Origin: Pseudomonadota bacterium
GTDB lineage: Bacteria; Pseudomonadota; Alphaproteobacteria; Dongiales; Dongiaceae
Length of the DNA: 64,000 nt
NCBI GenBank assembly: GCA_016183985.1
Contig: JACPDN010000006.1
Span: 1,178,001 to 1,242,000, forward strand
Direction of reading: 5' to 3'
In this document: positions 48,042 to 58,392 of the stretch, in pieces
Layout: each line of letters begins with the position of its first letter
Position numbering within the stretch: position 1 is the first letter of the stretch
Translations under genes and position numbers: made by a program
Notes under the pieces: generated by a model
Told to the model about the DNA's origin: nothing
What the model saw: only the letters and a program-made list of their open reading frames with translations
Database searches by the model: none

Positions 48042-48084
48042 GAAACGGCGGTCCGGGTTCGCCCGGGCCGCCGTTTCAGTTTTT
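48042..48084 (+). terminator. Strong rho-independent terminator (likely bidirectional)
   Basis: GAAACGGCGGTCCGGG-TTCG-CCCGGGCCGCCGTTTC then AGTTTTTG. Confidence 0.9.
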
Positions 48085-48963
48085 GCGGCCCTTGCGCTTC
48101 AGCACCAGCACCGACCAATCGTTCTGGCGGATGCGGAAATCGAGTTCGAGGCCCACGGCCTGATGGGCCGCCAGCACGTCCTTCTCCTGGGTCTTCAACA
48201 AGCCGGAGAGAATGGCGCGGCCGTTGCGCCCCAGGCTCTTGGCAAGATCCGGCGCCAGTGAAATGAGCGGATTGGCAAGGATGTTCGCCGTGATGAGGTC
48301 ATAGGGACCGTTGTCGCGAATGGCCTTTGCCCGGTAGCCGTCCGAAGCGAGAATGCGAATCTCCTTCTTGAGACCGTTGATCGCCGCGTTCTCGCGCGCC
48401 ACCCGCACCGCGTCCTTATCGTTGTCGCCGGCCATCACTTTGACGCCAAAGAGATGATGTGCCGCGAAGGCCAGGATGCCGGTACCGGTACCGATATCGA
48501 GCACCTTCTTCACCTTCATCGTCTTCGAAAGCTTCAGCAGGGCCTTGACGCAGCCGCTGGTCGTTTCATGCCGGCCGGTGCCAAACGCCATGCCGGCGTC
48601 GATCTCGAGCGGGATGACATTCCTGGGCGCCTTGCCGCGGTCGTGTTCGCCATGGATGAAGAACGGCCCCATCTTGATCGGTGCCAGGCCCTTGCGGCTT
48701 TCGGCCAGCCAATCCTTGTCCGGGACCGGGCCGATGACGGCCTTGAGATTCCCGAACGGCTTCAATACGGCCTTCACGGCAGCGGCCGACGGCTTGTCCT
48801 CGCCGATTACTTCCATGTGCCAGCCCTTGCCGCCATCGGTCTCGAAACTGACCAAGGCGGCACCGAAGGGCTCCAGCGCTTCCTCGAGCGCCAGGCGCCA
48901 GGCGGTTTCCGGCTTGAAGTCGAAATCGACCGTCACCGCGTAGAGTTTCACTTTTGCCGTCAT
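48076..48963 (-). CDS. prmA: Ribosomal protein L11 methyltransferase
   Basis: MAFGTGRHETTSGCVKALLKL, VLDIGTGTGILAFAAHHL. Confidence 0.94.
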   Translation of the reverse strand: MTAKVKLYAVTVDFDFKPETAWRLALEEALEPFGAALVSFETDGGKGWHMEVIGEDKPSAAAVKAVLKPFGNLKAVIGPVPDKDWLAESRKGLAPIKMGPFFIHGEHDRGKAPRNVIPLEIDAGMAFGTGRHETTSGCVKALLKLSKTMKVKKVLDIGTGTGILAFAAHHLFGVKVMAGDNDKDAVRVARENAAINGLKKEIRILASDGYRAKAIRDNGPYDLITANILANPLISLAPDLAKSLGRNGRAILSGLLKTQEKDVLAAHQAVGLELDFRIRQNDWSVLVLKRKGRKN

Positions 48964-48967
48964 CCCC

Positions 48968-51214
48968 TTACCCCGCCTTTTCCGCCGGCAGCACGAAGCC
49001 GGCCATGACCTTTTTGACACCCGCCTTGTCGAAGGCGATTTCGAGCTTATCGCCATCGGCGGTCAAGACCTTGCCGTAGCCGAACTTCTGATGGAAGACC
49101 CGCGTGCCGGACGGATAGACGCCGGAGGAACTGGGCAGCACCTCTACTTCGACATCGATCGTCGGCGGCTTCCGCTGGGCAAACGACCGGCCATTGCCGG
49201 CCCAGGGATGCGCATTGCCGCCCCAGGTCTGGGCGCCGAAGCCCGATGGCTTAGGTGCTGCAAATCCCACGTGATCCTGGCGGTCGATGTTTTCCTTCGG
49301 GAGCTCGGCCAAGAAGCGCGAGGGCAGCGAGTTCTGCCACTGGTTATGAATGCGACGCGAGCCGGCATGGCCGATGATGGCAAGCTTCTTGGCGCGCGTG
49401 ATGCCGACATAGGCCAGGCGCCGTTCTTCTTCGAGCCCCTTGATGCCGTTCTCGTCGAGCGCCCGCGGATGGGGAAACAGCCCCTCCTCCCAGCCGGGCA
49501 AAAAGACGATATCGAATTCGAGCCCCTTGGCGCCGTGAAGCGTCATGATCGAAACCTGGTCGCGCGGGCCAGCTTCGGCATTTTCCATCACCAAGGAGAC
49601 GTGATCGAGGAAGCTTTCGAGGCTGTCGAAATCCTCGAGCGCACGCACGAGTTCCTTCAAGTTTTCGAGCCTTCCCGGCGCCTCGATCGACTTGTCCTGC
49701 TGCCACATCGCGGTATAGCCGCTTTCATCGAGGACAATCTGCGCCAGTTCGGCGTGATGCGTATTCGCAGCCGTCTGTCGCCAGCGCGCGACGTCGTTCA
49801 TGAAGGAGCCCAGCGCGCGGCGGGCGGCCGGTTTCAGCTCATCGGTCGAGACGATCTGGCGCGCCACCTCCGGGATCGAGAGCGATTGGGCGCGCGCGAT
49901 CTCATTCAGCTGCTTCAGCGTCGTCTCACCGAGGCCCCGGCGCGGCGTGTTGACGATGCGCTCGAAGGCCAGGCCATCATCGGGTTGATGAATGAGGCGC
50001 AAGTAAGCCAGCGCATCGCGGATTTCCTGGCGTTCATAGAAGCGTGGGCCGCCGATGACGCGATAGGGGATGCCCAGTGTGATGAAGCGTTCTTCGAATT
50101 CGCGCGTCTGGAAACCGGCGCGGACCAGGATGGCAATGTCCTTGAGCTCGGTGCCGCGCCGCTGCAGCGTTTCGATCTCATCGCCGATCTGGCGCGCCTC
50201 TTCCGTGCCGTCCCAGGCGCCGATGATGCGCACCTTCTCGCCTTCAGCGACATCGGTCCAGAGCGTCTTCCCCAAGCGCCCCTCGTTATGGGCGATGAGG
50301 CCGGAGGCGGCAGCAAGGATATGCGGGGTCGAGCGGTAATTCTGTTCCAGGCGGATGACTTTGGCGCCGGGGAAGTCCTTTTCGAATTTCAGGATGTTCT
50401 CGACCTCGGCACCGCGCCAGCCATAAACCGACTGGTCGTCATCGCCGACGCAGCAGATGTTCTTGTGACCCTGGGCAAGCGCCCGCAGCCAAAGATATTG
50501 GGCGACGTTGGTGTCCTGGTATTCGTCGACCAGGATGTAGCGGAATTGGCTCTGGTAGCGTTCGAGCTGGTCGGGGGCCGTTCGGAAAATGGTGAGGTTG
50601 TGCAGCAGCAGGTCGCCGAAGTCGCAGGCGTTCAAGGTCAGCAAACGCTGCTGGTAAGCGTGATAGAGGTCGAGGATACGGCCCGACGCCACCTCGGCCA
50701 GCTCCGCGCGGCTGACCTTATCTGGAGTGAGGCCGCGATCCTTCCAGCGCTCGATGATCCCCAGCACCACGCGCGATGGCCAGCGCTGTGAATCGAGACC
50801 TTCCGCCTCGATCAGCTGCTTCACCAGGCGCAGCTGATCGTCGGTGGAGACGATGGTGAAATTAGGCTTGAGGCCGACGAGTTCCGCCTGGCTGCGCAGG
50901 ATGCGAGCGGCCAGCGCGTGGAAAGTGCCGAGCCACCAGCCTTCGACCGGACGGCCGATGAGACGGCCGATGCGTTCCTTCATCTCGTTGGCGGCCTTGT
51001 TGGTGAAGGTCACCGCGAGAATCTGCGACGGCCAGGCAAGGCCCGAGGTCAGGATATGCGCCAACCTTGTGGTGAGGACGCGTGTCTTGCCCGTGCCGGC
51101 GCCGGCCAGCACCAGAACGGGGCCATCCAACGCCAACACGGCCTCGCGCTGGCGGTCATTGAGCCCGCCGAGATAGGGGGCGTTAAGAGCGGAGATATCG
51201 GTCGAATCGGTCAT
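48968..51214 (-). CDS. UvrD/PcrA-type ATP-dependent DNA helicase
   Basis: LNDRQREAVLALDGPVLVLAGAGTGKTRVLTTRLAHIL; VDEYQDTN; FLPGWEEGLFPHPRAL. Confidence 0.96.
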   Translation of the reverse strand: MTDSTDISALNAPYLGGLNDRQREAVLALDGPVLVLAGAGTGKTRVLTTRLAHILTSGLAWPSQILAVTFTNKAANEMKERIGRLIGRPVEGWWLGTFHALAARILRSQAELVGLKPNFTIVSTDDQLRLVKQLIEAEGLDSQRWPSRVVLGIIERWKDRGLTPDKVSRAELAEVASGRILDLYHAYQQRLLTLNACDFGDLLLHNLTIFRTAPDQLERYQSQFRYILVDEYQDTNVAQYLWLRALAQGHKNICCVGDDDQSVYGWRGAEVENILKFEKDFPGAKVIRLEQNYRSTPHILAAASGLIAHNEGRLGKTLWTDVAEGEKVRIIGAWDGTEEARQIGDEIETLQRRGTELKDIAILVRAGFQTREFEERFITLGIPYRVIGGPRFYERQEIRDALAYLRLIHQPDDGLAFERIVNTPRRGLGETTLKQLNEIARAQSLSIPEVARQIVSTDELKPAARRALGSFMNDVARWRQTAANTHHAELAQIVLDESGYTAMWQQDKSIEAPGRLENLKELVRALEDFDSLESFLDHVSLVMENAEAGPRDQVSIMTLHGAKGLEFDIVFLPGWEEGLFPHPRALDENGIKGLEEERRLAYVGITRAKKLAIIGHAGSRRIHNQWQNSLPSRFLAELPKENIDRQDHVGFAAPKPSGFGAQTWGGNAHPWAGNGRSFAQRKPPTIDVEVEVLPSSSGVYPSGTRVFHQKFGYGKVLTADGDKLEIAFDKAGVKKVMAGFVLPAEKAG

Positions 51215-51371
51215 GGGTTCTTATAGCACCGGGATGGCGATTTCGCGCGCGGCGCGCACAAGAATTCCCACATCCTTGACAGGCGCTATTCGGACCTGCC
51301 CAATGCCGCCGAAATTTGTGAAGAGGCCGTAGAATTTCGGCTATGCCACATCATTTGGAGAAAAATTCACC

Positions 51372-52517
51372 ATGACCAAGACGATCGAGCGGATTTCGCT
51401 GGGCTCGATGAGCCCCGGCACCGAGCGCTTCCTGGCTGTGCATCGCTATGGCACCAAGGGGGCGAGGCCCAAGGCCTATGTTCAGGCCTCGCTGCATTCG
51501 GATGAAATCCCCGGCATGCTGGCGGCGCATCACCTGTTGCGCCTGCTTGATGCCGCCGACAAGAAGGGCGAGATCAAGGGCGAAATCGTCGTGGTGCCGG
51601 TCGCCAACCCGATCGGCCTCGGCCAGATCGTCAATGGCAGCCATAGCGGTCGCTATGAACTGCGCGGCGGCGGCAATTTCAATCGGCAATGGCCCGACCT
51701 TTTCGACGGCCTGGTCGATGCCGTGCGTGCAAAGCTGGGGCCGGACGAAGCGGACAATGTGGCCGTCGTGCGCGCCGCCATCGGCACCAAGATCAACCAG
51801 ATGACGCCCGACACCGAACTGTCGCGGCTCAAGGTCGAGCTGGCGCGCCTTGCGCATGATTCCGACATGGTGCTGGACCTGCATTGCGACGACGAAGCCT
51901 TGATGCATGTCTACATGCAGCCGATGCATTGGAAGGATTTCGGCGATCTCGCCGCCGAGCTCGGTGCGCGGGCAAGCCTGCTTTGCGTCGATTCAAAGGC
52001 GCAGAGCTTCGACGAAACCTTCTCGCTGCCCTGGAGCAAAATGCAGGACGCGGTGGGCGACAAATTCCCCATCCCCAATGCCTGCTTTGCCACCACGGTC
52101 GAATTCCGCGGCCAAGCCGATGTGTTCGATGAGGTGGCCAGCGAAGACGCAGCCGGCCTCTTCCGCTTCCTGCAGCGCCATGGAGTACTTGCCGGCAATC
52201 CGGGCAAGGCACCGGAGCTGCAATGCGAAGGCACGGATCTCGAGGCCACCGATATCGTGCGCGCGCCGAAAGCCGGCGTGCTCGCCTATAAGGCGGCCCT
52301 TGGTGCCCATGTGAAGAAGGGCGACCTCATCGCCGAGCTGGTCGACCCGCTGGCCGACGACCCCAACAAGGCCCGCCACCCGGTCCGCGCCCTCACCGAT
52401 GGCCTCGTGCTATCGCGCTGCCTCAAGAAGCTGGTCTCGCCCGGCGACGGCATTGCCATGATCGTCGGCACCGACAAGCTTGCCCATCGCAAGGGCGGGG
52501 CTTTGCTGAGCGATTGA
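51372..52517 (+). CDS. Succinylglutamate desuccinylase/aspartoacylase family protein
   Basis: ASLHSDEIPGMLAAHHLLRLL; DLHCDDEALMHVYMQP. Confidence 0.92.
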   Translation: MTKTIERISLGSMSPGTERFLAVHRYGTKGARPKAYVQASLHSDEIPGMLAAHHLLRLLDAADKKGEIKGEIVVVPVANPIGLGQIVNGSHSGRYELRGGGNFNRQWPDLFDGLVDAVRAKLGPDEADNVAVVRAAIGTKINQMTPDTELSRLKVELARLAHDSDMVLDLHCDDEALMHVYMQPMHWKDFGDLAAELGARASLLCVDSKAQSFDETFSLPWSKMQDAVGDKFPIPNACFATTVEFRGQADVFDEVASEDAAGLFRFLQRHGVLAGNPGKAPELQCEGTDLEATDIVRAPKAGVLAYKAALGAHVKKGDLIAELVDPLADDPNKARHPVRALTDGLVLSRCLKKLVSPGDGIAMIVGTDKLAHRKGGALLSD

Positions 52518-52519
52518 GT

Positions 52520-52582
52520 CCTTAAAACCCCTCACCCCGAGCCTCGCCCCGCTTGCGGGGAGAGGGGTTGAGGTGAGGGGTC
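52520..52582. repeat. Family A GC-rich palindromic repeat
   Basis: AACCCCTCACCCCGAGCCTCGCCCCGCTTGCGGGGAGAGGGGTTGAGGTGAGGGGT. Confidence 0.75.
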
Positions 52583-53427
52583 TAAGACGCGATCCGGGCC
52601 GTCGCTGACCACCACCCTGGGTGCCTCGCGGTGATGGCTGCGCGGGCCGCATCGGCGGCGGCGGCGCTTTCATAGAGGCCGAAACAGGTGGCGCCGCTGC
52701 CCGACAAGCGCGAGAGCAGACAGGCCGGTGTTGCAGCGATTGCGCCGAGCACATCCGCCACAACCGGCGCCACGACGATCGCGGGATCGGTGAGGTCGTT
52801 CTTGCGGCCCTTGAGATAGGCTGCAAGATCGGCCGCCGTCGCCGGTACTTGGTGCCAGCGGGCGCTTTCCGAGAAACCGCCGCGGCGCGCCTTGAAGACA
52901 GCGGGCGTCGGCGTTTCCACCAGCGGATTGACCAGCAGGATATGGGTTTCCGGCAAGGTTCCCGCCGCTTCGATATCCTCGCCCACCCCACCCACGAAAG
53001 CAGGCCTGCCGTCGAGACAGACCGGCACATCGGCACCGAGCTTTTCGGCAAGCTTGTAGAGTGCAACACGCTCCGGCTTCACCTGCCAGAGGTCGATCAG
53101 CGCTGACAAGGCTGTCGCCGCATCCGCCGAGCCGCCGCCGATGCCGGAAGCAAGCGGCAGATTCTTGGTGAGATGGATCGCTGCACCCTGTGCGGTACCG
53201 GCGAGGTCACGCAAGGCAAGGGCCGCCCGCATCACCAGATTGCCGGCGCCAGTATCGAGGCCGTTGCCGAACGGCCCATCGATGGTGAGCGTCAGATCAT
53301 CGGCAGGGGACACGCGGATATCGTCGCCGGTTTCGGCAAAGACGATGAGCGAGTCGAGGAGATGGTAGCCATCGGCGCGCTTGCCGACGACATGCAGATA
53401 GAGATTGACCTTCGCGCGGGCGAGCAT
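52582..53427 (-). CDS. ispE: 4-diphosphocytidyl-2-C-methyl-D-erythritol kinase
   Basis: AKVNLYLHVVGKRADGYHLLDSLIVFAE; NLPLASGIGGGSADAATAL. Confidence 0.95.
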   Translation of the reverse strand: MLARAKVNLYLHVVGKRADGYHLLDSLIVFAETGDDIRVSPADDLTLTIDGPFGNGLDTGAGNLVMRAALALRDLAGTAQGAAIHLTKNLPLASGIGGGSADAATALSALIDLWQVKPERVALYKLAEKLGADVPVCLDGRPAFVGGVGEDIEAAGTLPETHILLVNPLVETPTPAVFKARRGGFSESARWHQVPATAADLAAYLKGRKNDLTDPAIVVAPVVADVLGAIAATPACLLSRLSGSGATCFGLYESAAAADAARAAITARHPGWWSATARIAS

Positions 53428-53455
53428 GGCGTGATCTTCAGGAAATCTGACGGGA

Positions 53456-55240
53456 TCAGCCGCCCGAAGGGGCCGCGGCTTCCGGCTTTGTCGCGCCCAA
53501 GCCGCTCTTCAGCTTTTCCTGGATGAGGCCGATCTGGTCCTCTTCCGGCTTGAAGGAGAGCGAGCGGTGCCATTGGAAACGCGCCTCGTTCTTGCGGCCC
53601 ACCCGCCAATAGGCGTCGCCCAGATGATCGTTCAAGACCGGATCCGTCGGCTGCAACTCGACCGCGCGTTCGAGATAGGTGACGGCCTTCTCGAAATCGC
53701 CGAGTTGGAAATAGGCCCAGCCCAGGCTGTCGACGATGAAGCCTTCCTCCGGCCGCTGCTCGACGGCGTTGTTGAGCATCTTCAGCGCTTCGTCGAGATT
53801 CTCGCGCCGCTCGACCCAGGTATAAGCGAGGTAATTGAGGGCGTAGGGCTGGTCCGGCGAGAGTTCCAGCGCCTTCTTGAAATCGGGCTCGGCCTTGTCC
53901 CATTCCTTGTTGCGTTCATGCGCCACGCCGCGCGAGTAGAACAGCGACCAGTCATCGGCCTTGGGATCCTTGATCGTGGCGATAACGGTGTCGTAGGCCT
54001 TCACCGCATCGGCAAAGCGCTTTTCGCGGCGATAGAGATCGCCGAGTTCGACGACGGCCTCGGTGCGGCCGGGCCGCGCCTTCACCAATCCTTCCAGCGT
54101 CGCGATGGCGCCGTTGATGTCTTCGAGTTTCTGTTGGCAATCGGCAATGGAAATCTCAGCCGACCAGCGGAAGATCGAGCTTTCCGGAATGGTGCGGTAC
54201 ATCTCGATCGCGTCAGCGCAGCGCTCACGCTGCTGCATGATGTTGCCGAGCAGCATGCGGGCGATATCGAGCTTGGGGTCAAGCTCCAGCGCCATGCGCG
54301 CGAATACCTTGGCCTGGTCGCCGGCATTCTCGGATTGCAGGATGGAGCCGAGATCGAAGAACGCCTCGGCCAAGCCTTGCGCCGGGGTCTTAACGATCGG
54401 CCCCTTCTCGACTGGTTGCGCGAGGCGCTCGGCGAGCGGGTCGGCGATAGCGCCGGCAATACCGGCATTGGCCGAGCGGAAGAGGCCGAGGAAAGCTTCC
54501 GCGTCGCCCTTGTCGCCGGACCGGCGCAGAAATTCGATATAGAGCTCGATGAAGCGGGCACTGGCGGCGCCGGCATCGGCCGCACCTTTCATGCGCTCAA
54601 GCGCCTGCTGCGTGCGGCCCAGATGATCCTCCATCAAGGCGGTGTGCTGCGCCACGACCGAACCGAGCCCATTGAAATCGGACAGCGGCCCGAGCGCTGC
54701 CACCGCCGGGTCGAGCTTGCCACTTGAGCCCAGTTCGACCCAGGCTGCGAGGAATGGCTTGGCGATGCGCCCGACACCGTCGTCGGAGATGGTATCGAGC
54801 GAAGCCTTGGCACCTTTCCAATCGGCGGCCTTGGCACGGTCCACCACTTCGACATAGCCGATGAGCGGCGTCTTGGCGCCTTGCGCCTTGATCTCGGCCG
54901 CGAGTTTCACCGCCTCGGCGAAATCGCCGCTGCTGACCAGGGCCGAAAGGGTGCTGGTGGCAAGGATCTGGTCACCGGGCGCTGCTGCACGGGCGATGCC
55001 AAGGAGCCGGGCCGCGGTGGCGTCATCGCCTTCATTGAAGGCCAAACGACCAGCGAGCAGGGCGCCGGAGAGCGACCATTGCGGCTCGACCGGGGCTGTC
55101 GCAGTGGCATTGCCGGTATTGGAATCCGCCCGGGCGGTACCGTTGCCGTCTTCCTTCCCGGCGCAGGCGATCATCGCCGGCAGCAGGGCCAGAGCCAACA
55201 TCGCCGGCTTGAGGCGCGGCACGGAAAGACGGATTTTCAT
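53456..55240 (-). CDS. TPR-rich (lipo)protein
   Basis: Signal/lipobox-like LALLPAMIACAGKEDG; many TPR units (YLAYTWVERRENLDEALKMLNNAVEQRPEEG). Confidence 0.88.
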   Translation of the reverse strand: MKIRLSVPRLKPAMLALALLPAMIACAGKEDGNGTARADSNTGNATATAPVEPQWSLSGALLAGRLAFNEGDDATAARLLGIARAAAPGDQILATSTLSALVSSGDFAEAVKLAAEIKAQGAKTPLIGYVEVVDRAKAADWKGAKASLDTISDDGVGRIAKPFLAAWVELGSSGKLDPAVAALGPLSDFNGLGSVVAQHTALMEDHLGRTQQALERMKGAADAGAASARFIELYIEFLRRSGDKGDAEAFLGLFRSANAGIAGAIADPLAERLAQPVEKGPIVKTPAQGLAEAFFDLGSILQSENAGDQAKVFARMALELDPKLDIARMLLGNIMQQRERCADAIEMYRTIPESSIFRWSAEISIADCQQKLEDINGAIATLEGLVKARPGRTEAVVELGDLYRREKRFADAVKAYDTVIATIKDPKADDWSLFYSRGVAHERNKEWDKAEPDFKKALELSPDQPYALNYLAYTWVERRENLDEALKMLNNAVEQRPEEGFIVDSLGWAYFQLGDFEKAVTYLERAVELQPTDPVLNDHLGDAYWRVGRKNEARFQWHRSLSFKPEEDQIGLIQEKLKSGLGATKPEAAAPSGG

Positions 55241-55372
55241 GGGCGAAAACAGCCTTCAACTGATGAATTGTCGAGTTCCAACAGCACTCTTAGCAGGAAG
55301 TACCCAAAGCAGAAAGGGGCCGCCATCACAATGCGATGGCGACCCCTTAATGACCTTCGGCCAAATAGATTG

Positions 55373-57025
55373 TCACATATTCGGGTAGTTCGGGCCGCCG
55401 CCGCCTTCCGGGGTGACCCAGTTGATGTTCTGGGTCGGGTCCTTGATGTCGCAGGTTTTGCAATGGACGCAGTTCTGCGCGTTGATCTGCAGGCGCGGAT
55501 TGCTGCCGTCGGCTTCGCGGACGATTTCGTAGACGCCGGCCGGGCAGTAGCGCTGTTCCGGCGCATCGTAGAGCGGCAGGTTCACCTCGATCGGAACCCT
55601 GGGGTCTTTCAGGGTCAAATGGCAGGGCTGGTCTTCCTCGTGATTGGTCGAGGAAAGGAAGACGGATGACAGGCGATCGAAGGAGATCTTGTTGTCCGGT
55701 TTCGGGTACGCGATCGGCTGATAAGCGTCCTTCTTCTTGGTCTTGGCGTTGTCGGGCGTCTTGTTGTGGAGCGTCCAGGGTGCCTTGCCGCCGAAGAGCT
55801 TCTGGTCCATGCCGGCCATGACGGTACCGACGAGGAGGCCTTTGTTCATCCACGGCTTGAAATTGCGCGCCTTGTAGAGCTCGTCATAGAGCCAGGATTT
55901 CTCGAAGGCTTCCGGGTACGCCGTGAGTTCGTCATGCTGGCGATCGGCGCTGACGGCGGCGAAGGCCGCTTCGGCGCCCAGCATGCCGGTCTTGATCGCG
56001 GCGTGGCTGCCCTTGATGCGCGGCACGTTCAGGAAACCGGCATTGTCGCCGATGAGCGCACCGCCCGGGAAAGTGAGTTTGGGGAGCGCCTGCAGGCCGC
56101 CCGTCACGATGGCGCGCGCACCATAGGCGACGCGGCGGCCGCCTTCGAGGAATTGCGCGATCTCGGGATGGTGCTTGTAACGCTGGAATTCCTCGAACGG
56201 GTAGAGATAGGGGTTCTGATAGCCGAGCCCGATGACGAAGCCCACCATCACCTGGTTGTTGTCGCCGTGATAGAGGAATGAGCCGCCATAGGTCGAATTG
56301 TCCATCGGCCAGCCGGCGGTGTGCATGGCAAGGCCCGGCTTGTGCTTGGCCGGATCAATGTCCCAGAGTTCCTTGATGCCGATCGAATAGCTCTGCGCGT
56401 CGCGGCCTTCATCAAGGTTGAAATGCTGGATGAGGCGCTTGCCGAGCGAACCGCGGCAGCCTTCGGCGAAGAGCGTGTACCTGCCCATGAGCGCCATGCC
56501 GGGCTGGAATTCGGCCTTTTCGCTGCCATCCTTGGCGCGGCCCATATCGCCGGTGATGATGCCAAGCACCTTTTTCTTCTCGTCATCGAAGACGAGATCG
56601 GCGGCGGCAAATCCTGGGAAAATTTCGACGCCGAGGCCTTCGGCCTGGGTCGCGAGCCAACGGCAGACATTGCCGAGGCTGACGATATAGTTGCCCTCGT
56701 TATGAAGGCTTTCCGGCAGCAGGCCGTTGGGGAAGCGGACCGAATTGGTGTCGTTGGTCAGGAAGAGGAAGCGGTCCTCGGTCACCGGGCAGGTGAGCGG
56801 CGCGCCCTGTTCCTTCCAATCCGGGATCAGTTCGGTCAGCGCCTTCGGGTCCATGATGGCGCCGGACAGAATATGGGCACCCACTTCAGAGCCCTTTTCG
56901 ATGACGACGACCGAGACTTCCTTGCCGGTTTCGGCGGCAAGCTGCTTGATGCGGATGGCGGCTGAAAGACCGGCGGGGCCGCCGCCGACGATCACCACAT
57001 CATATTCCATCACTTCCCGGTCCAT
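55373..57025 (-). CDS. Electron transfer flavoprotein-ubiquinone oxidoreductase
   Basis: YDVVIVGGGPAGLSAAIRIKQLA; C-terminal NAQNCVHCKTCDIKDPTQNINWVTPEGGGGPNYPNM. Confidence 0.96.
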   Translation of the reverse strand: MDREVMEYDVVIVGGGPAGLSAAIRIKQLAAETGKEVSVVVIEKGSEVGAHILSGAIMDPKALTELIPDWKEQGAPLTCPVTEDRFLFLTNDTNSVRFPNGLLPESLHNEGNYIVSLGNVCRWLATQAEGLGVEIFPGFAAADLVFDDEKKKVLGIITGDMGRAKDGSEKAEFQPGMALMGRYTLFAEGCRGSLGKRLIQHFNLDEGRDAQSYSIGIKELWDIDPAKHKPGLAMHTAGWPMDNSTYGGSFLYHGDNNQVMVGFVIGLGYQNPYLYPFEEFQRYKHHPEIAQFLEGGRRVAYGARAIVTGGLQALPKLTFPGGALIGDNAGFLNVPRIKGSHAAIKTGMLGAEAAFAAVSADRQHDELTAYPEAFEKSWLYDELYKARNFKPWMNKGLLVGTVMAGMDQKLFGGKAPWTLHNKTPDNAKTKKKDAYQPIAYPKPDNKISFDRLSSVFLSSTNHEEDQPCHLTLKDPRVPIEVNLPLYDAPEQRYCPAGVYEIVREADGSNPRLQINAQNCVHCKTCDIKDPTQNINWVTPEGGGGPNYPNM

Positions 57026-57188
57026 GGGCCCCTCCCCTTATTACGCGGCATGCCAGGCGCAAAACGTGTGGCCCAGGCGGCGTGGTTGCTTACAACGGCC
57101 GGTGCCCCGCGCGCAACCGGCCGTCCCTTATATATAGTGTGGTCCACTCGGCTGGACCGTCACCAGGGCGCGATGCTAGCCTTGCGGC

Positions 57189-58091
57189 ATGACCCCATCC
57201 GGCCCAGTTTCCGACATTTCCGCGCCCATTTCCGACGCCGCCCAGGCGCTGGCCCTGCTCCGATTCTACCTGGATGCCGGGGCGGACGCGGCCATCGAGG
57301 AGACCCCCATCAGCCGCTTCGGCCTGGCTGGTACCCGGACGGAGCCGGCAGGCCCCAAGGCGCCAGCACCTGTTCGGGTGCCAGCACCAATTCGGGCGAC
57401 GGAACCATCGGCGCCGAAAGCAGCGGCACCACGCGCGAATGTGACCCAGGCCGCCGCCATTCTCGGCGCCAACGACCGGGCCTTGGCCGAATCCGCCCGG
57501 GCGGCGGCGGCCTCCGCGCGCTCCCTTGACGAGCTCAAGGAGATCCTGGGGCGGTTCGAAGGCATCGAAAGCCTGCGGGCGCGTGCCACCAATATGGTCT
57601 TTGCCGACGGCAACCCAGAATCGCGGGTAATGCTGGTGGGCGAGGCGCCGGGTGCCGACGAAGACCGGCTGGGGAAGCCCTTCGTGGGCGTTTCCGGGCA
57701 GTTGCTCGACCGCATGCTGGGCTCGATCGGCCTCGACCGCACCAGTTTCTACATCACCAATATCTGCTTCTGGCGGCCGCCCGGAAACCGCAAGCCCACC
57801 GAGGCGGAACTGGTCGCCCAGGCCCCGTTCGTCCAGCGCCATGTCGAGCTGGTGAATCCCAAGGTGCTGGTTCTGGTCGGTGCCTCGTCGGCCCATGCGC
57901 TGCTCGGCACCAATGACGGCATCACGCGGCTGCGCGGGCGCTGGTTCGAGTACAAATCGGCCGGCCTTCCCGCCCCCATTCCGGCACTGCCGATCTTCCA
58001 CCCCGCCTTCCTGCTGCGCCAGCCAGGGCAGAAGCGCGAGACCTGGGCGGACCTCCTCAAGCTGAAAGCCCGGCTCGCCGAGCTTGGTTAA
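57189..58091 (+). CDS. Family 4 uracil-DNA glycosylase
   Basis: [49 protein letters not shown]. Confidence 0.93.
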   Translation: MTPSGPVSDISAPISDAAQALALLRFYLDAGADAAIEETPISRFGLAGTRTEPAGPKAPAPVRVPAPIRATEPSAPKAAAPRANVTQAAAILGANDRALAESARAAAASARSLDELKEILGRFEGIESLRARATNMVFADGNPESRVMLVGEAPGADEDRLGKPFVGVSGQLLDRMLGSIGLDRTSFYITNICFWRPPGNRKPTEAELVAQAPFVQRHVELVNPKVLVLVGASSAHALLGTNDGITRLRGRWFEYKSAGLPAPIPALPIFHPAFLLRQPGQKRETWADLLKLKARLAELG

Positions 58092-58392
58092 TGCCGCCGG
58101 CGAAACGCCGGGATTCGGACGCTTTGCGGCCGTTAATCTTTGCGGCGCTTTTGTGATAAAGCCGCGACCCTTTGCCCGATCACCTAAAATTTTACCGAGC
58201 TAATCAATATATAGTGGTTAATTTAGCCTGCGACACCATATCTGTAGATCTACACAGGCGTTTTTTCTGGACGGGGCTAGTTCGAATCGGTAACGCTGGG
58301 AACCAGAAGAAACTGTAACTCGTTAATTCCGCGCTCGCTGACAGGTCCACTGGGGGATCTCGGGAGCGGTTCGCTCTAAGGGGGGCGAAAGA

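Noticed and set aside
49091-50791. 566 aa plus-strand ORF antisense to the helicase
   Set aside because: Shadow of helicase gene.
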